A DNA stretch of 64,000 bases from Anarhynchus alexandrinus. Its lineage: Eukaryota > Chordata > Aves > Charadriiformes > Charadriidae. Positions 37,131 through 49,942 of the stretch are shown here, in pieces. Both the position numbers and the translations under genes were made by a program. The stretch spans positions 5,734,397 through 5,798,396 of the forward strand of contig VUYV01000035.1 of NCBI GenBank assembly GCA_008711295.1, read 5' to 3'. The notes under the pieces were generated by a model. It worked only from the letters and a program-made list of their open reading frames with translations. It had not been told where the DNA came from and did not search any database. Within the stretch, counting starts at the first letter, position 1. The number at the start of each line of letters is the position of its first letter.

Positions 37131-38733
37131 TCACAAGCCAAGAACGTGTGCCCAGACTGCTACCTCAGCTTTTCTGATGTTTGGTAACTTGTTAAGTTGC
37201 TCTCGCTTGACCATGTGTCAGAGCCTGGAGTCCTTCACAGCTGTCATGAAGTCCTTGAGAGTCCTGGTTTTGTTGCCCTGGGATGTATTCTTATTTGCAA
37301 GGACTTGTGGCTGCACATAACACACATTTACATGGGGTGTGACAGATTGTGCTTTTTATTGATCAGGAAAACCAGTGTACACCTCCCAAGTGAGCTGCAC
37401 TTTCCGATTCAAGCCCTTCCAAGTCCTTTTACAAGAATTGAAAATAAAAAAATAAAAACTGAAAAGGAATTTTAAAGAAAAAGGTTCTGTCAAATCTGTG
37501 ATATCTGCAAAGCTATAACTAGAGAGATACTTTTTAACTTCATAGGACTTCATCATTTTCAGAGAGCTATTGGGAGGAACAGCATGAAAAAATGGTGTCT
37601 GTTTCTCTAGTAAAATATAGATTGACCCTCCTAAATGAAGACAGTTGGCAAGAATGATAAGATCTGAGACAGAAAAACAGCAAAAATTCAGAGTTTGTAT
37701 GAATTTATCTTTTTAACTTATGACTCAACTCCAGCAACCTGCCATAAAGAAAATGAAATGCAAACTGGAAACACAGGCTTGTTCTAATAAATGCAGGGGG
37801 AGGAATAAAACTAACAAATATATTTGTTTCCCTGCTAATCCCTCTTCATTATAGGACATAGCTGTTTTGCTTAATGGTCACAAATGAATCCAATATGAAC
37901 TCAAACAAAGGGAGGTTTCTTTCTGCTTGTAGATTAAATCATTTATAAAAATATTTCAAGTGCAGTCAGCATCAACAAAGTCAAATAAAGCCTCTGTCTC
38001 ACACAAGCAAAAATTTACCATAGCTAGGATCATTCTATGACAATGGTTAAGAGGTAATTTTTCCCTGGAGCCAAATTCCATTGGATCAGTAATGCTCCAA
38101 TCTATCGCAGAGAGTTTGCGTTAGGATCTGTGTACCAGCATGCATAATAATGAATCACACCCTACATTGATTTAGTAAACCAATAGGTTTTATTAACTCA
38201 ACAATGAGATTAAAATGGATTAAAAAAGGAGAGGGGCTCTATCACTGCACCAGTAATTTACCCCTGGTTCTACAGCAAGTGCATTTCACTTTGTTTTTAA
38301 TACCCGATTAGACTCTTCTCGGTACTGCTGAAATGTTTCCTCCGGGGGGGGGAAATTGTAGTGGATATAGGTGAATCCTATACCCACATGTAACTACAGA
38401 GAGGGCAAACAAACAAGCCAACTTGAATCAGAGTTGGGAATTTTTAGTGTTATTCCAGACGAAGAAATCAATTATTTTTCTTGGCAGGGAATTTTGAAAC
38501 CTCCTGTGCTAAAACACAAAGAGAAGGCCCCCAGGACTGCAAGAGCAGCACGGGCTCAGCCCTGATGCTCGCTGTCCTGCATGGCCCTCCTCACCCCGAC
38601 AGCCAGCGCCTGCAGAGCGGCAGAGGTAGATGGGTCACAAGCTGGCCTTAAACTGCATTGCCCTGGCAGTGCCACGGCACTGAGCAGCTGCATGGAGCTC
38701 CAAGATCTGCCCGAGAATAAAATAAATTAAGTC
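37131..38733. other. Intergenic DNA, no gene seen
   Basis: No gene recognised. The right 170 bases (38545-38710) are locally GC-rich, next to the LTR, but lack any motif of an internal retroviral region. A run of nine G is at about 38344-38352. Confidence 0.6.
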
Positions 38734-39235
38734 ACGCTGATACGGGGAAACAACATCCAGTTAGACATTGCAACATAGCAAATAGCATAGCAAAAATTGT
38801 ATAGATAAGAGGCTCCTGAATGATGACACTAGGGCAGCTCAACCTTAGAAGTGGCAGACAAACAGAGCCATCTGGAGCCATAGAGACAACTGGAACGGCT
38901 ATCCAAGGCCCTATTGTCTGTGAGAAGTAACCATCGGATTAGAACTGGTCTCGCAGCTTGGAGCTACAGCTATCACCCAACAAAGAGAACAGGACCATTG
39001 AGACATGACAAACGGGTTTTCGGCCAGACTGAGTTCGGCGGCTTTTGGCAACCAGATAAGGACAGTTGACCAAAACAAAGAGGAGTAAACGACTACCAGA
39101 GGATTCTGAAGGAACACCAAGAGACTATAATGTGCATACCGGAGTGGGTAGTAGCCTATGGTAATGAGTTCCCGGAAAAATAATGAACATGTTAATCATT
39201 TCCCGAAAACCTTGTGAATATGTATATATGGTATG

Positions 39236-39243
39236 TATATAAG
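39236..39243 (+). promoter_or_regulatory. LTR TATA box
   Basis: TATATAAG in the U3 part of the solo LTR, with a second TATATA just upstream at about 39223-39228. It lies 66 bases before the polyadenylation signal, so transcription would start near 39265-39275. Confidence 0.7.
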
Positions 39244-39308
39244 CTGTATAACTAACCCTTTACGATGTGCAAGTTTGGAGGAGTGATCCCCCTTGCACTC
39301 AGCGCTGC

Positions 39309-39314
39309 AATAAA
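39309..39314 (+). terminator. LTR polyadenylation signal
   Basis: AATAAA in the R region of the solo LTR. A GT-rich stretch follows at about 39337-39357, as expected for a cleavage and polyadenylation site, before the LTR end at 39367. Confidence 0.7.
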
Positions 39315-39537
39315 CATACCTGCTTTTATAACTCTCTGTAAGTTGTGGAGTTTGTTTCCCCATGTCAACGCAGAGCTGCGTTGCTGCTGGTACCCAAGCG
39401 GGCAATTTTAAAGCCATGAATGCTTCTCCACTCCGTTATCTCTAGCTGAGATTTGTGCCTGTCCCATTAGTATCTGAACGTTCAGGATGCTCCCCCACCC
39501 CTCTGCAGGACTTCTTTGGGAGTCCTGTGGTGTAAAC

Positions 39538-39660
39538 CAGTGGTTTTCAACCTACGGACCCAAGGATGCCTGGGCAGCTGTGGGTTATTTCTGAAGGATT
39601 TGCAGTGGGCAGCTGTAAAACTTGCAAAACTATAAAGCTATTGGCTGTAGGCTCAGAATT
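39538..39660 (+). mobile_element. hAT/Charlie-like terminal fragment
   Basis: CAGTGGTTTTCAACCT at 39538-39553 matches the terminal inverted repeat typical of hAT (Charlie/MER5-type) transposons, and a 'cggacccaaggatgcc' stretch follows as in those non-autonomous copies. No matching opposite terminus is seen in the next few hundred bases, so at most one end survives. The 3' limit given here is arbitrary. Confidence 0.4.
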
Positions 39661-42600
39661 GCTGGATGGAGCTTACACGTGGACAGTTGTTTTTAAGAGG
39701 CCAGCAAATTGAAAAAAGCTTGAACACTTGCATATAACTTGTCTTAGAGTCCAGGGAGAATCTAGGAGAGCTTCCCATTTTGCCTGGCTGAACCAGCAAC
39801 CCAAATGCTCTTTGGACTCAAAATGGATCTTAATGGAGATTCCTGTTACTGCCCAGGTGGCTCTGAGCCCAGCCCAGTAAATGCCAGTTTTATAAGGATT
39901 GGCCTATGGGGTATGGAAGTGCAGAAGACAGGGCTGGAGGACACCCCAAGGAAGTCTGAGCCAGGAAAATGAATATAATGAGTATTTAATTGCTTTCATC
40001 TGTTTTTGTATAAATTTTGTGTAATCATTGAGTTATGCCGTCCGTACACAATAAAATAAGCAAATATTCAGTCTCTTCACAGATAAAGCTAAAATAAATG
40101 TAACTCTCCCTTCTTGAGTTAATCCGCCATGAACAACTCAATCAATAACCATCCTTCTAAGCCATCATCCACCCACCTCACTCCTTCCCACCTCCTCCTG
40201 TTTTCTGGGAGAGGTTTGATTTAAATTGCCAATAACTATCCTCACAATCACTGCAATTATGACATTCATTATTATTGCTATTTGTTTTTAGACCAATAAA
40301 GGAAATGCTTTTTCTGTCGGTAGAAATTTGCAAGATTTTGAAATGATTTTCCCTGTTCTGGATTCATCAGTGTTTGTGAACCAATAATCTGAAAACAGGA
40401 CAGATCAGATCAATGCACAATTCATTTAGATACCTTGAAAATATTTCATTTAGATGGTGGTGAGCTTTCTGAAATAAAAACATAATTAACTTAGCTGTTG
40501 AAAATGAGGAAATAAGATGTTTTTGCCATTTAAAAAAATTATGGTTTCTTCAAATGAGGAAATTAATTTAAACTGAGCTCCTCGACAAACAGTTTGTATT
40601 GACCCAGTGACATTCACCAACAGAAAAAACGTTTAATCTGAAAATTGTCAGCTTGCCAATTACTATTAAAAATTTATATAACACATATATAGTTGCATAA
40701 AAAGTTATTGCTGGTGTTCTCAAAAGGAAAAAGAATGGCCTAAAGGAGTTGGGCACAATCAGAGATTTAGAGTCTGAATCGTCTTAGATATTTTTGATAG
40801 CATCTCAGCCTTCAGGTCACACATAAATGACCTCTAATTCTGCAGCTCTAAGAGAGCTTTCCAGAGCTCTAAGAATTTTATTCCAGGATATATAAATTCG
40901 GTTTTGTACAATTACCCAATAACCACCAAACCCTTATCCATCCTTTTAACAATTAAAACACTCTCTTGAAGGAGTTTATTTGGAATGAATCTGAGCTTAT
41001 TACCTTTACCCCAGTTTTGTGAATTGTAGTCAAATGCTGCTCATCTCAGAAATTTCAAACCCAGCCTCTCGAGCATGGGCAGCTGACACAGACCTGACTT
41101 GTCACAGAGTTCAATCTGTGAACTTGGCAATTGCATGAGCAAGTGACTCATGCCCCAGTTCGTGTTTGTCTCTTAGCTCAGACACATTCGTATTGAGAAA
41201 ACCTGTGGCAATAATTGTTTTTCAGGGGTTGGTAATAATTCTGATTGAATAAGAATACCAAAAATCACATTCAGAACCCGATGCCGGCTTCCTTTACATT
41301 CCTGCTTTAAAAAGGTTACATCTAAAGAGGTTTTCTGCTCATTTCTGGCATCTTGAACTTCTCTGACCCTTTGTCTTTGTGTCTTCGCCCTAAAACCTTG
41401 GGGCGTGTAAGGTCTTTGCGCCATTAGCCTTCATTCTTCCACAAATGCCCCGTCTGTGTTACCTTTGCCTGGTCTAGCTCCAGCCCGACGATTTTGGCTG
41501 TATAAAGCAGTGATGCTGAGGCACAGCAGGTCATTGCTGTGAGCCTCAGCAACAGTAGCAGCTCTGGGAGGAGAGTCTGCAGACTCTTGTTTACCCACCC
41601 ATAGAGGTATTTAGTGATGGCTGGAGCAGCAGCTCCAGATCCACTGAACTCCGCCACAGAAAGAAGGTGGCAATCAGCTAATATTGTTCTGCTGGGGGCA
41701 CTGGGGACTCTCACTACAACATGAGTGGCTCCGGCATGTAACAGAGTTGGGCAGGGTGCAGCAAGATCCCTTTGACTGCATGAGGAAATCCAGTAGCACA
41801 CAGCACATCTCTTTGCCTGGTAAAGGAAGGAGTGGGACTGAAAATAGTACAATGCAAGGAAAAGCTATGCAACTCGAAGAGAGATAAGAAGAAACTCATA
41901 AAGTGTGGTTCTCAAAGAAATGACATAAGTTGAGAAAAGAAAAATTACATGCAACTCCAGCCTGACCATTTCCTTACCCTGGTACCCTGCTGCCATGTTA
42001 ACATGGGTGTTCAGCATAGCACTCTGTGGGAGCGTTTGCCTCAGGTGAAGAACAGCAATTAGAGTATTTCCAATGTACCATCTATTTCTCCTTAACTATC
42101 TGAATTGTCCTCTGTTGAATAAAAAAGGCAAATCATATAAAAAGGTCTTTAACCCTGCTGCAAGCGGTAGGAGGAGGGGAATATATCTGAACATCCCTGC
42201 AAAGTTTGTGGGAACAGCCTGGGGAAAATTGGTCCAACAAATGTCTGGTACATAGCTAGGTTCTCCAGATGGCATCAATATATCATGAAGAGTCAAAGAG
42301 AGCCTTTCTGAATGCAAATTACTATTCACATTTTACCTAATTTATGCAAATTAGCTCATTCAGTCTTCCCCCTAATCCTCTCTGGAGTTACTCCAAGGTT
42401 TGAAAGGAAAGATATTCTTGCAAAATATATATAATCCATATTAATTGCTTCTGATGGAGATGAGTGGGATGGACAGCTATTCCAGCAGTTAATACTTTAA
42501 TCACTTCACCTCAACAGCAGCCCTGCCTCAGGTGAACAGACCCTGACTATCTGTCCCCATTGCTAACGTAAACCATAAACGGCTGTGTATTGGGATGCTC

Positions 42601-44644
42601 CCGGTGGGGGCTGTCAGGCAGGCAGATTTCGGGAAGGAACCGATCGGCATTGAGCAGGGTTGAGGAGAGAGCTGGTGTGTGGGCAGATCCGATAGGCAGC
42701 AGCCCAAGCCATCTTGGCTACCCAAGCTGGGAATAGGGCTGCAGGAGGGGGATGAGGCTCAGTGATGGAGCTGCATGGATTGCCCCGGGGATGCTGGGCT
42801 TTGCACGAGGATGCGGTGGCAGAGCCGTGAGGGGGGGCAGACTGAACCATGAGAGGGGCTGAGATGCACCTTCTCACCCCTCGGCAGAGGGGCAGCAATG
42901 GCAGAGGAGAAGGGAAGTGGTCAGCACAGCCTCTCTATAGGGCTAAGCCAGAGGCATGGGAATATGCTGGGACCCATCTGATCGATGGACTCCAATGCAT
43001 CCTGAGCCCAGCCACCATCAGCAAGAGGCACAGGTGTGCTCCAACAACTTCTCCCCACTCTGTCCTGCACCAGGAGAGGAGAACTGATAGAAGAATTAAT
43101 GGAAAAAGCAGAAGATGACTGAATTAGGAAGTCTTTCAAAATTATCCACTTATTAAGAAGCGATTAAAATATGTTTGGGCATATTGACTTCAGTCTGTCC
43201 TTGTTTTGATGTTTGTGTGTTATCTTGAATAGCCATTCTTTAAGCACACACTGGTACTTACAGATTTCTTATCCCTGTCCCTTGTGTCTGGATGGCTGTG
43301 ATCAGATACAGAGATAAAATAGAAAGACTTTAATTCTGAAATCAATGAATTAGAGATTTAATACATTGATATTTCATCACTTATCTCTGTAGAGAGAAGA
43401 CATTAATATGCAAGCAGTAAAATGTACTGTGCCACTTCGTTGTACCTAACAGACCTCAGAATAACTCACTCACAGATTGGGTTTTGTCAGGATCAAACAG
43501 GAGTGCATGGAAACCTGTTACACCTGTACCCAAACCCACCCAAATCCCAGTGGCTGAAGCATATTTTAGGTGCAACAGGTGAGAATTGGGCCTGGATTAG
43601 AGGTATTCTCTCATATCCACCAAGCCTGTAATATGCTTGGCCCAACGGTGGACCTGCATCAAATTACACAATCCTTTTGCATTATCTGCTTCCCGGACCA
43701 AGGCAAGGGCATCAGCCGATGTTTTTCAGCAGATATTTTTTCCCCAGTAGCATTGTCAGTAACAAGTCTCATTTTGCCAGTCCGGAAAACTTGTCTCTGA
43801 AGCACTTTGAATTGACATTTCAAATACATTTTTTGTGTAAGGTCTGCAGGAAAACTCTGAAGAAATTCATTGGTGACTTTCAAGAAATATAATTTTTTTT
43901 CCTCCTCTGTAGGGAAGATGTGGGATTTTCTGACACCCCCTAGGGACAGGTGTATCGCTGCACTGCGCTGTATAGCTGTATTTATATAACTTGACTGCTG
44001 CTGCCTGCTGCTTTCAGAGGTATCCATAAGGTTACGAAGTGCAACAAGGTAGGAAGAACCTTCTTTGCCTTCCAACTACACGTAATGTTGTGGGTTTTTT
44101 TAATGTAAGTAATACTAGAGCAGAGTAAATTACGGCAATTTCCAGGTTATATCACTTGAAATGGAGCTTTGATCAGAAAAGGTTGATCACTTTGGTGTAA
44201 AAAAATGGCTATAAAGTATATAATTTGTATAAAACCTCAGAAAGTTGACTTTGCTTGTTCAGACTTCCTCTTCAGCAAGGTGATTACTCGTGGGTGTCCA
44301 GGAACAAATCTCACACTTTTCAGCACAAGCTGTTACTCGTTGCAGATGCCTACAGGTGCTCAGCAAATCATTCACAAGCTGAGCTTGGTCAGTCAGAGCA
44401 AGCCCCACACTTAAACTGCTTGGAGAGCACCTCTCATCAAATTAGCTTTAAGGCAACTTAAAAAGGAGCCTCGAAAGAAAGATGCTTAAGTGGATCTTCA
44501 TCAATTTCTAAAATTATTTGCTTGAATCAATACAACCTTTGACCACTGCCAAGCCACACTTCTTTAAAAGCTGAGGACACTTCCACAAAGCAGATCTCAG
44601 CTCCTTCCCTTTCCAAGGCTTAGGAATCCGTCCAACAAATCACT
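39661..44644. other. Intergenic DNA, no gene seen
   Basis: No recognisable gene. The stretch 40000-40330 is repeat-free and AT-rich with words such as TTTAATTG and ACCAATAAAGG. The stretch 42600-42870 is locally GC-rich but not dense enough in CpG for an island. An AGTTCA...TGAACT inverted repeat (5-base spacer) is at 41108-41124. A 138-codon minus-strand frame at 43659-44075 has a protein-like composition but no family I recognise. Confidence 0.55.
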
Positions 44645-44750
44645 TATGCTTGGGCTTAACTTTAAGTAGAAGAATACTTCATTAACATCAATGAGACTAC
44701 ATTAACTAAAGAATATGTGTAAAGCGCTTTGCTGGATTGGGGCCGTAGAT
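44645..44750. repeat. Possible ancient amniote palindromic repeat
   Basis: The order 'gcttgggcttaactttaag', 'cattaacatcaatgagactac', 'gtaaagcgctttgctggattggggcc' recalls a widespread reptile and bird interspersed repeat. In that repeat a TTAACTTTAAGCA-type arm, a CAATGGGACTAC core and a GCTTTGCTGGATTGGGGCC tail occur in this order. I cannot name the family with certainty. Confidence 0.4.
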
Positions 44751-47700
44751 ACTGCAGTCATCGTTGCTAGGTAAAAATAGAAATCAGACAAAGTGTTTCA
44801 GCAAGAGGATAGTATGATCTTGAGAATTACTCAACAACAGCAAACTGTGAGAGCAGGAAGATGATTGACTGATTATTTTTCCAATTCAAGGGAACCCATG
44901 GGAGCATCTAAATCAACTTCTTCTGAATGCTGCAGGGTGACTTCAGACCAGCGATCAGAGCCGAGTGAAATGTTTTGATTGAGAATAAATTAATTCAAAA
45001 GTACTGTTTTGGCTAAATGGAAATATTTTCCTGACCTATTTTGATTTCCTCTAATTTCCCATCTCCAAAGAAAAAATCCCAAATGAAATTTTTTAAGCTT
45101 TATGGATGTTTTTAGTCTAATGTGTACTTCCTTTTTTTGTGTGTGGGAAAAGAATCCAGTTTAAATAAAAACATCGTGTCAAAAAAAGCCAAGCAGAAGA
45201 ACACATGCTTTCATTTTTAGCAATATCCCACTAGGAAAAAGAAATTTAAAAATTTGTGGTTTTTAATTGAAAGATTTGTGTATTTTTTTTTTTTCTCTTG
45301 GGAAACATAATGTCTTTTTAAAAAAACCCAAACAACTTTGTTTTAAATGTAGCAAGTTTTCATCAAGAAAAAAAAAGAAAGTGAGTGAAATGAAGGACGA
45401 AGTGCCTCTGTTCTACATCTACACAAGATAAATTTTTTTATTCCCCACTAGCGCTCACAGTTATGTAAAACTATTGAACTGGGAACTCTCACCTTCAAAG
45501 AACTGCAAGGAGATAACAATTTGTGAATGAAGGATTTGTTCCTGTCCCACACCAAAAGGGAGCTTTTTTCATAGCTTTATGATCAAACNATATTCTATGC
45601 TACAAAGACACGAGAAAATGGCATATAGGCTAACATCACTGCAAGCATGTCTTTGGGAGACTTTTATCCTTTCAAGCACTGTTTACCCACAAACTCATTG
45701 AACCAAAGAATGGTCTTACCCCAGAGTATTCTGATTTTAAGATGGACTGTAGCAATATTCGCCTTGATTGCTTTGTGCTCATATCCATGTAAGAAGTCGC
45801 TGGTCATGGTGACACTCTCATTGCCTAGAGAAGGCACTCACCCTCACCCCAGTGGCCTTGCTTGGCTCCAAGTAGCCCAGCACTATTCAGTCAACCACGA
45901 TTGTATCTCATTGCCTGTAATTGAATCATATTGATTTTTAATGAGTTTAATTGATTGTGATTGTCTCAGGGGCTGCACTGACAGCTTTTTGTCAGAGGCT
46001 TGATTGTGTTGTAGAGTCGGAGGGCATATAAGGGGTTAATGAAAGGCTACACAAGTTAATGGGGAACTGGAAAACCAAAGGGAGACCTAGAATGAATACC
46101 TGTTGAAGAAGCCAATGATGAATAAAGGCAAACAATTTATTTGACTTGAAACAGGTTATAAAGGACAATAACTGTTTTAAATAGAAAGCTGTTGAATTAT
46201 AATTGGAAGTAATTGAAACTCAGCGAAATATTGAATAAAACATTAGATATTTTAAATGGTGTTATCTTTACAATTATCTTTGGAAATAATTGCAGTGAAG
46301 TCCATGAACTGTTGTGAGAGGAAGACAGTCACCCAGGGCCCATTGTCTTCCCCAGTCATTACTTGGAGTGTTTAATTGGGAGATATTTATAAACAAGTAC
46401 CAGCATTTGTTTTTGATCTGGCATTTCATGAGTGAAAGCCAGTCCTGCTAAGGTTGAGAAGGGGAGGTAAGCAAAGAGCAAGAAGGAAGCATCTGCTATT
46501 TTCAGAGCCATTGCTTTAGAAATTAGTCAAGAAGATGCACCTCCGTGGAAGTATTCCTGCCTTATTTATTGGCTTTGGGGGTTTAAAGACACATTTTCCT
46601 GGCTGTGCATTGTCATTCTGAAATGTTTTTCCTGAATGTTTTCAGGACAGCATGTACACATTGTCCTTTTTCAACTAGCAGAGCTGCTTGAAAACAGGGA
46701 AGACTTTTCAGCAAAAAAAATAGTGTTCATCCGTCACAGCACTCAAAGGTTGTCACATCAACATATGTATCTATTTTTGGTTCAGTGTCAAAAGTTGTAA
46801 CTGCCTTAACTTGCTAGCTTCAACTACAGTGATTTCACAGCAGAATTCATGGAAGACAGTTACACAGCTTCTTAGCTCTGACCTGAACCTGTGCCCAAGT
46901 ATGGCTATGCACTGTCCTCTCTGGAGGGGGAAGGTTTGAATAATCATTTTGTGGCAGACTTCACGATGTGTGACATCCTGCCAGAGTTTCAGGGTGATTA
47001 ATATAATTATTACACTGGGTTTGATGATTTTTAAGACAGCAACCGTGATAGGAGCAAAGCAGCGTTTCACCTACTGAAACATCTCCACAGATTCTAATCA
47101 GCTCCTACACGAAAATTAGTTTGTCAAGTTTTCTTCCTAATTGCCACGGGCTAAATTTTCCCAAGTGGACACAAAGCAGGCAAGGAATTGAATTGCAATG
47201 ATTTCATGTTATTTTTGGTCCCATGGAAATAAACCATCTTCCCTCCCCTTGCTATAGAACTGGATATTTTATATTAGTCTGTTAATGCTACATTTCCTAT
47301 GGACTAAACTGAGGAGTATCATTGAAACATCAGTTGGGGAAAATTGCTGAAATGGAGTGGCAGATGAAGACGATCTGAATGATGGCTTTATCTATAAGGA
47401 GAGAAAGAGAAGGGTGAATACGGAGCATGTACAGAGGAAAAAGCAGCTCAGCTTCAAGAAACTAACATAAGCTATAGCAGTCTGCTAAAATTCTTGAAGT
47501 ATCTATTAACAATGGGATGATTTCTTCCCAGATGATCATCTGTTCTATCTTAGACTAATATCTACCAAGGTCATATGCTGGGCATCTGGCTTCTTTGTGC
47601 TTCTTCTCTTGAAGGACAAATTCGAAGGGGGATTTTGCTTTCTAATACCACTTAGAAAACCTTGCATGTTTTGCACAAGCAGAGGGAGCAAATGGGAGTC

Positions 47701-49734
47701 AGCCAAAGGGGAAAGGATTGATCCTGCAGTACCTGGGGCTATGCCTGTTCTCCACTGCGGGGAGTAAGAGGAGCTGAGCAGGCTGCTGGTGAAGGTGTGG
47801 GGAAGGTTGGGCATAGCTGGACAACTCCAGGTGCTCTTTTAGGGTGCAGTGACATGTCAGAGTTACTGGTTGTGAGCTGTGCAATGTACCTATCTGGAGA
47901 TTGTGCAGGGGGCATAGGGAGAGCATGCAAATGTAAATTGTACGCACCAGTAGGAAAGGAAAGGAAAGAAGCACTTGCTAAAGATGTCTAGACACCACAA
48001 AGAGCAATTAGCCAGGTTTAAAATTCTGCCAGCAAGTATACACGGCAGGAAACACAAGCATAAGGACAGCAAGAGCCACCAGGCTTCACTTGGCTCCCGC
48101 CACTTCATCAGGGTTAATTAAAGTGTTCTTCCCCAAGTCCTTAAAGAGATCGACTATGACAGCAAACAATTTCAAGTGAGATGCACTAGTCTGAAGTGAG
48201 GGGGGTGAGGTAGGTTGGAATAAACAGGGAGGTAGCAATCTGCATTGTCAATTCCCATCCTGATATGTTCAGTGGAGAACACTCAAAGCTAGGCGAACCA
48301 AGGCCAAAGACAAAGCAAACAGATGCTTTCAAGTTGATTTGTGTTGCCATACCATTTGCCACATCTGAGGCTGAAAGATCTCAACTGGTCTCAAAAGGTC
48401 CTAGCTGTGCTGCTCATGCGTGTGTCACTGCTCACGCACTGGAGCTCTACAGCTGCATGATACAATCGCGAATTGTATTTGCCACATATTCCTCAGCAAG
48501 TCTGGATATAAGAAAGTGCATGTATGCATGCACTGTGGCCAGGCAAGCAAAGTGGCAGCAATGCTGTTAAGTAAGCATGTGCACATCTGTAGAGGCACTG
48601 AAGGTGGAGGCTTCTTCCCCAGTAATTTTAATTGCCCTGTCCATCTTTCCACCATTCCCATAATGAAGTTGCCCTGTCTCCCAGCGCTTTGGGAGAAGGA
48701 TCACAGGACACTGGTGATTTGAAAGTTACAGTTGTGATCATGTCATGAAATAAGATATACAATTTGAGGTGCATAAAAGAGGTAAATTAAGTTTGCGCAG
48801 ACAATCCTACACTTTCTCAAGTTTCCACTTTGCAGCCAAAAAATGCAAATGTGCATGTGTATAATATAGATACATCAAAACTAAAGTCACAGGTTGGGCC
48901 AGAGTCAGGTTGGCAGCTTCCCTTTAGGCAGTTTTATGGATCATTAAGTACCCCACAGGAGGCTGAGTACACCAACTACATTTTATTGATAGTCGAGAGT
49001 TTCTAGCCTGAAACAAAACAATTATTCATGTTAACTAGAGGCTGGAATAAACTGCCCCAGACCAACGTCCCCTCAGAACACATACAGATTCAAAATCCAA
49101 TCTCAGATTTATATCTTGATATATTCTTCTGTTCACCCAGGATTATAATATCCTGGCGGATGCTTTCTTCAAACAGGTTAGCGCAACTGTTTTTCTGGGA
49201 AGGTCTTTGGCAGGCAAATAGACAGGATTTTTCACATGTGCTCCAACAAAATGTCAGCATATGCATATAAGTAATACATATTCCTCTAAGAAAATCCATG
49301 AAAATGAGCTTATCTTACTGGCAGAGCCAGCCTTCATGGTCCTGTGTGTCACACTTTCACATGAAATTCTATGTTCAGGGGCAAGGTGAATGGTACGTGG
49401 TATTTCTGTTTACTGGCTTCCATCTCAGATAACTAATACACCTGTGAAACTTTGGAGATCCAATGCTGCAGATTCCCGAGAAGCCCTTTAAGTATCGCAA
49501 ATGCTTTCAAGGGAAACAAATATGAGCTCGTGTACATAAAAAGTGTTAATTCACTCAGTACTTAGCTCGTCACTGAACACTTCACCATCTCCCATAGGAC
49601 CCACCTCCCTTAGGCTGCTGGGCAATCCTGTTGATCCCTATTTCTCAGATGAAATACAACATGATGAAGGATCAATGGTTTTCCAAAGAGCCTAATCTCC
49701 TCAGTCAGTACTAGCTTCCCAGAAAACTCCAGCG
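44751..49734. other. Intergenic DNA, no gene seen
   Basis: No recognisable gene. A single undetermined base is at 45589. The block 45900-46310 is rich in homeodomain-type words and includes a small hairpin CTGACA/TGTCAG near 45979-45996. T-rich runs lie at about 45282-45296. Frames up to 101 codons show no domain. Confidence 0.6.
45900..46310. promoter_or_regulatory. AT-rich block dense in TAAT/ATTG words
   Basis: Words such as GTAATTGAATCATATTG, TTTAATGAGTTTAATTGATTG, TTATAATTGG and TTTACAATTATC recur over 400 bases with no simple-repeat periodicity. Such clustering fits a homeodomain-bound enhancer or merely AT-rich composition. No gene is adjacent within the window. Confidence 0.25.
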
Positions 49735-49942
49735 TTTTAGATGGGGAAACAAACCGGAAAATCTCTCTTTAAGTGCTGCAGCGGGAGCTAAGCTCTCCTG
49801 AATGTGGTTCTTATATGCAAGACCCCTCACAGTCCTGCGAGACTTGACCAGTATGGCACAGGAGAGCGAGGCAGCTGCACAGCAGAGGAGGTAGCTGAAC
49901 CTGGGTCTGCCAAAATTGTGACCTGATCATTAGACCAGCAGA
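49735..49942 (-). mobile_element. MIR/CORE-SINE-like remnant with tail
   Basis: The plus strand runs 'ttttagatggggaaac', then 'gaggcagctgcacagcagagg', 'gctgaacctgggtctgcc' and 'gatcattagaccagcag'. That is the order of the reverse complement of a MIR-type element, where 'gaacccaggtctcc' and 'ccactagaccac' tracts follow the core. It is diverged with internal indels and has no coding capacity. Confidence 0.6.

Larger units (their letters stand above)
38738..39367 (+). mobile_element. Solo LTR of an endogenous retrovirus
   Basis: A 630-base segment begins TGATA and ends TGTCA, an imperfect TG...CA inverted terminus, and is flanked by the direct repeat ACGC at 38734-38737 and 39368-39371. It carries a TATA box at 39236-39243 and a polyadenylation signal at 39309-39314 in the right order and spacing for U3-R-U5. 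No primer binding site, gag, pol or env is present on either side, so it is a solo LTR left by recombination between two LTRs. A 4-base duplication is usual for class I (gammaretrovirus-like) elements. About a dozen CpG sites remain, which suggests modest age. Exact ends depend on the short duplication and could shift. Confidence 0.8.

Noticed and set aside
38545..38737. GC-rich flank of the LTR as retroviral internal sequence
   Set aside because: It lies outside the 4-base target duplication and shows no primer binding site, polypurine tract or coding similarity.
41108..41124. AGTTCA/TGAACT inverted repeat as a nuclear receptor element
   Set aside because: Half-sites are six bases with a 5-base spacer, which is not a standard response-element geometry and occurs often by chance.
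42600..42870. GC-rich stretch as a CpG island promoter
   Set aside because: CpG sites are few relative to C and G content and no exon-like frame or TATA element follows.
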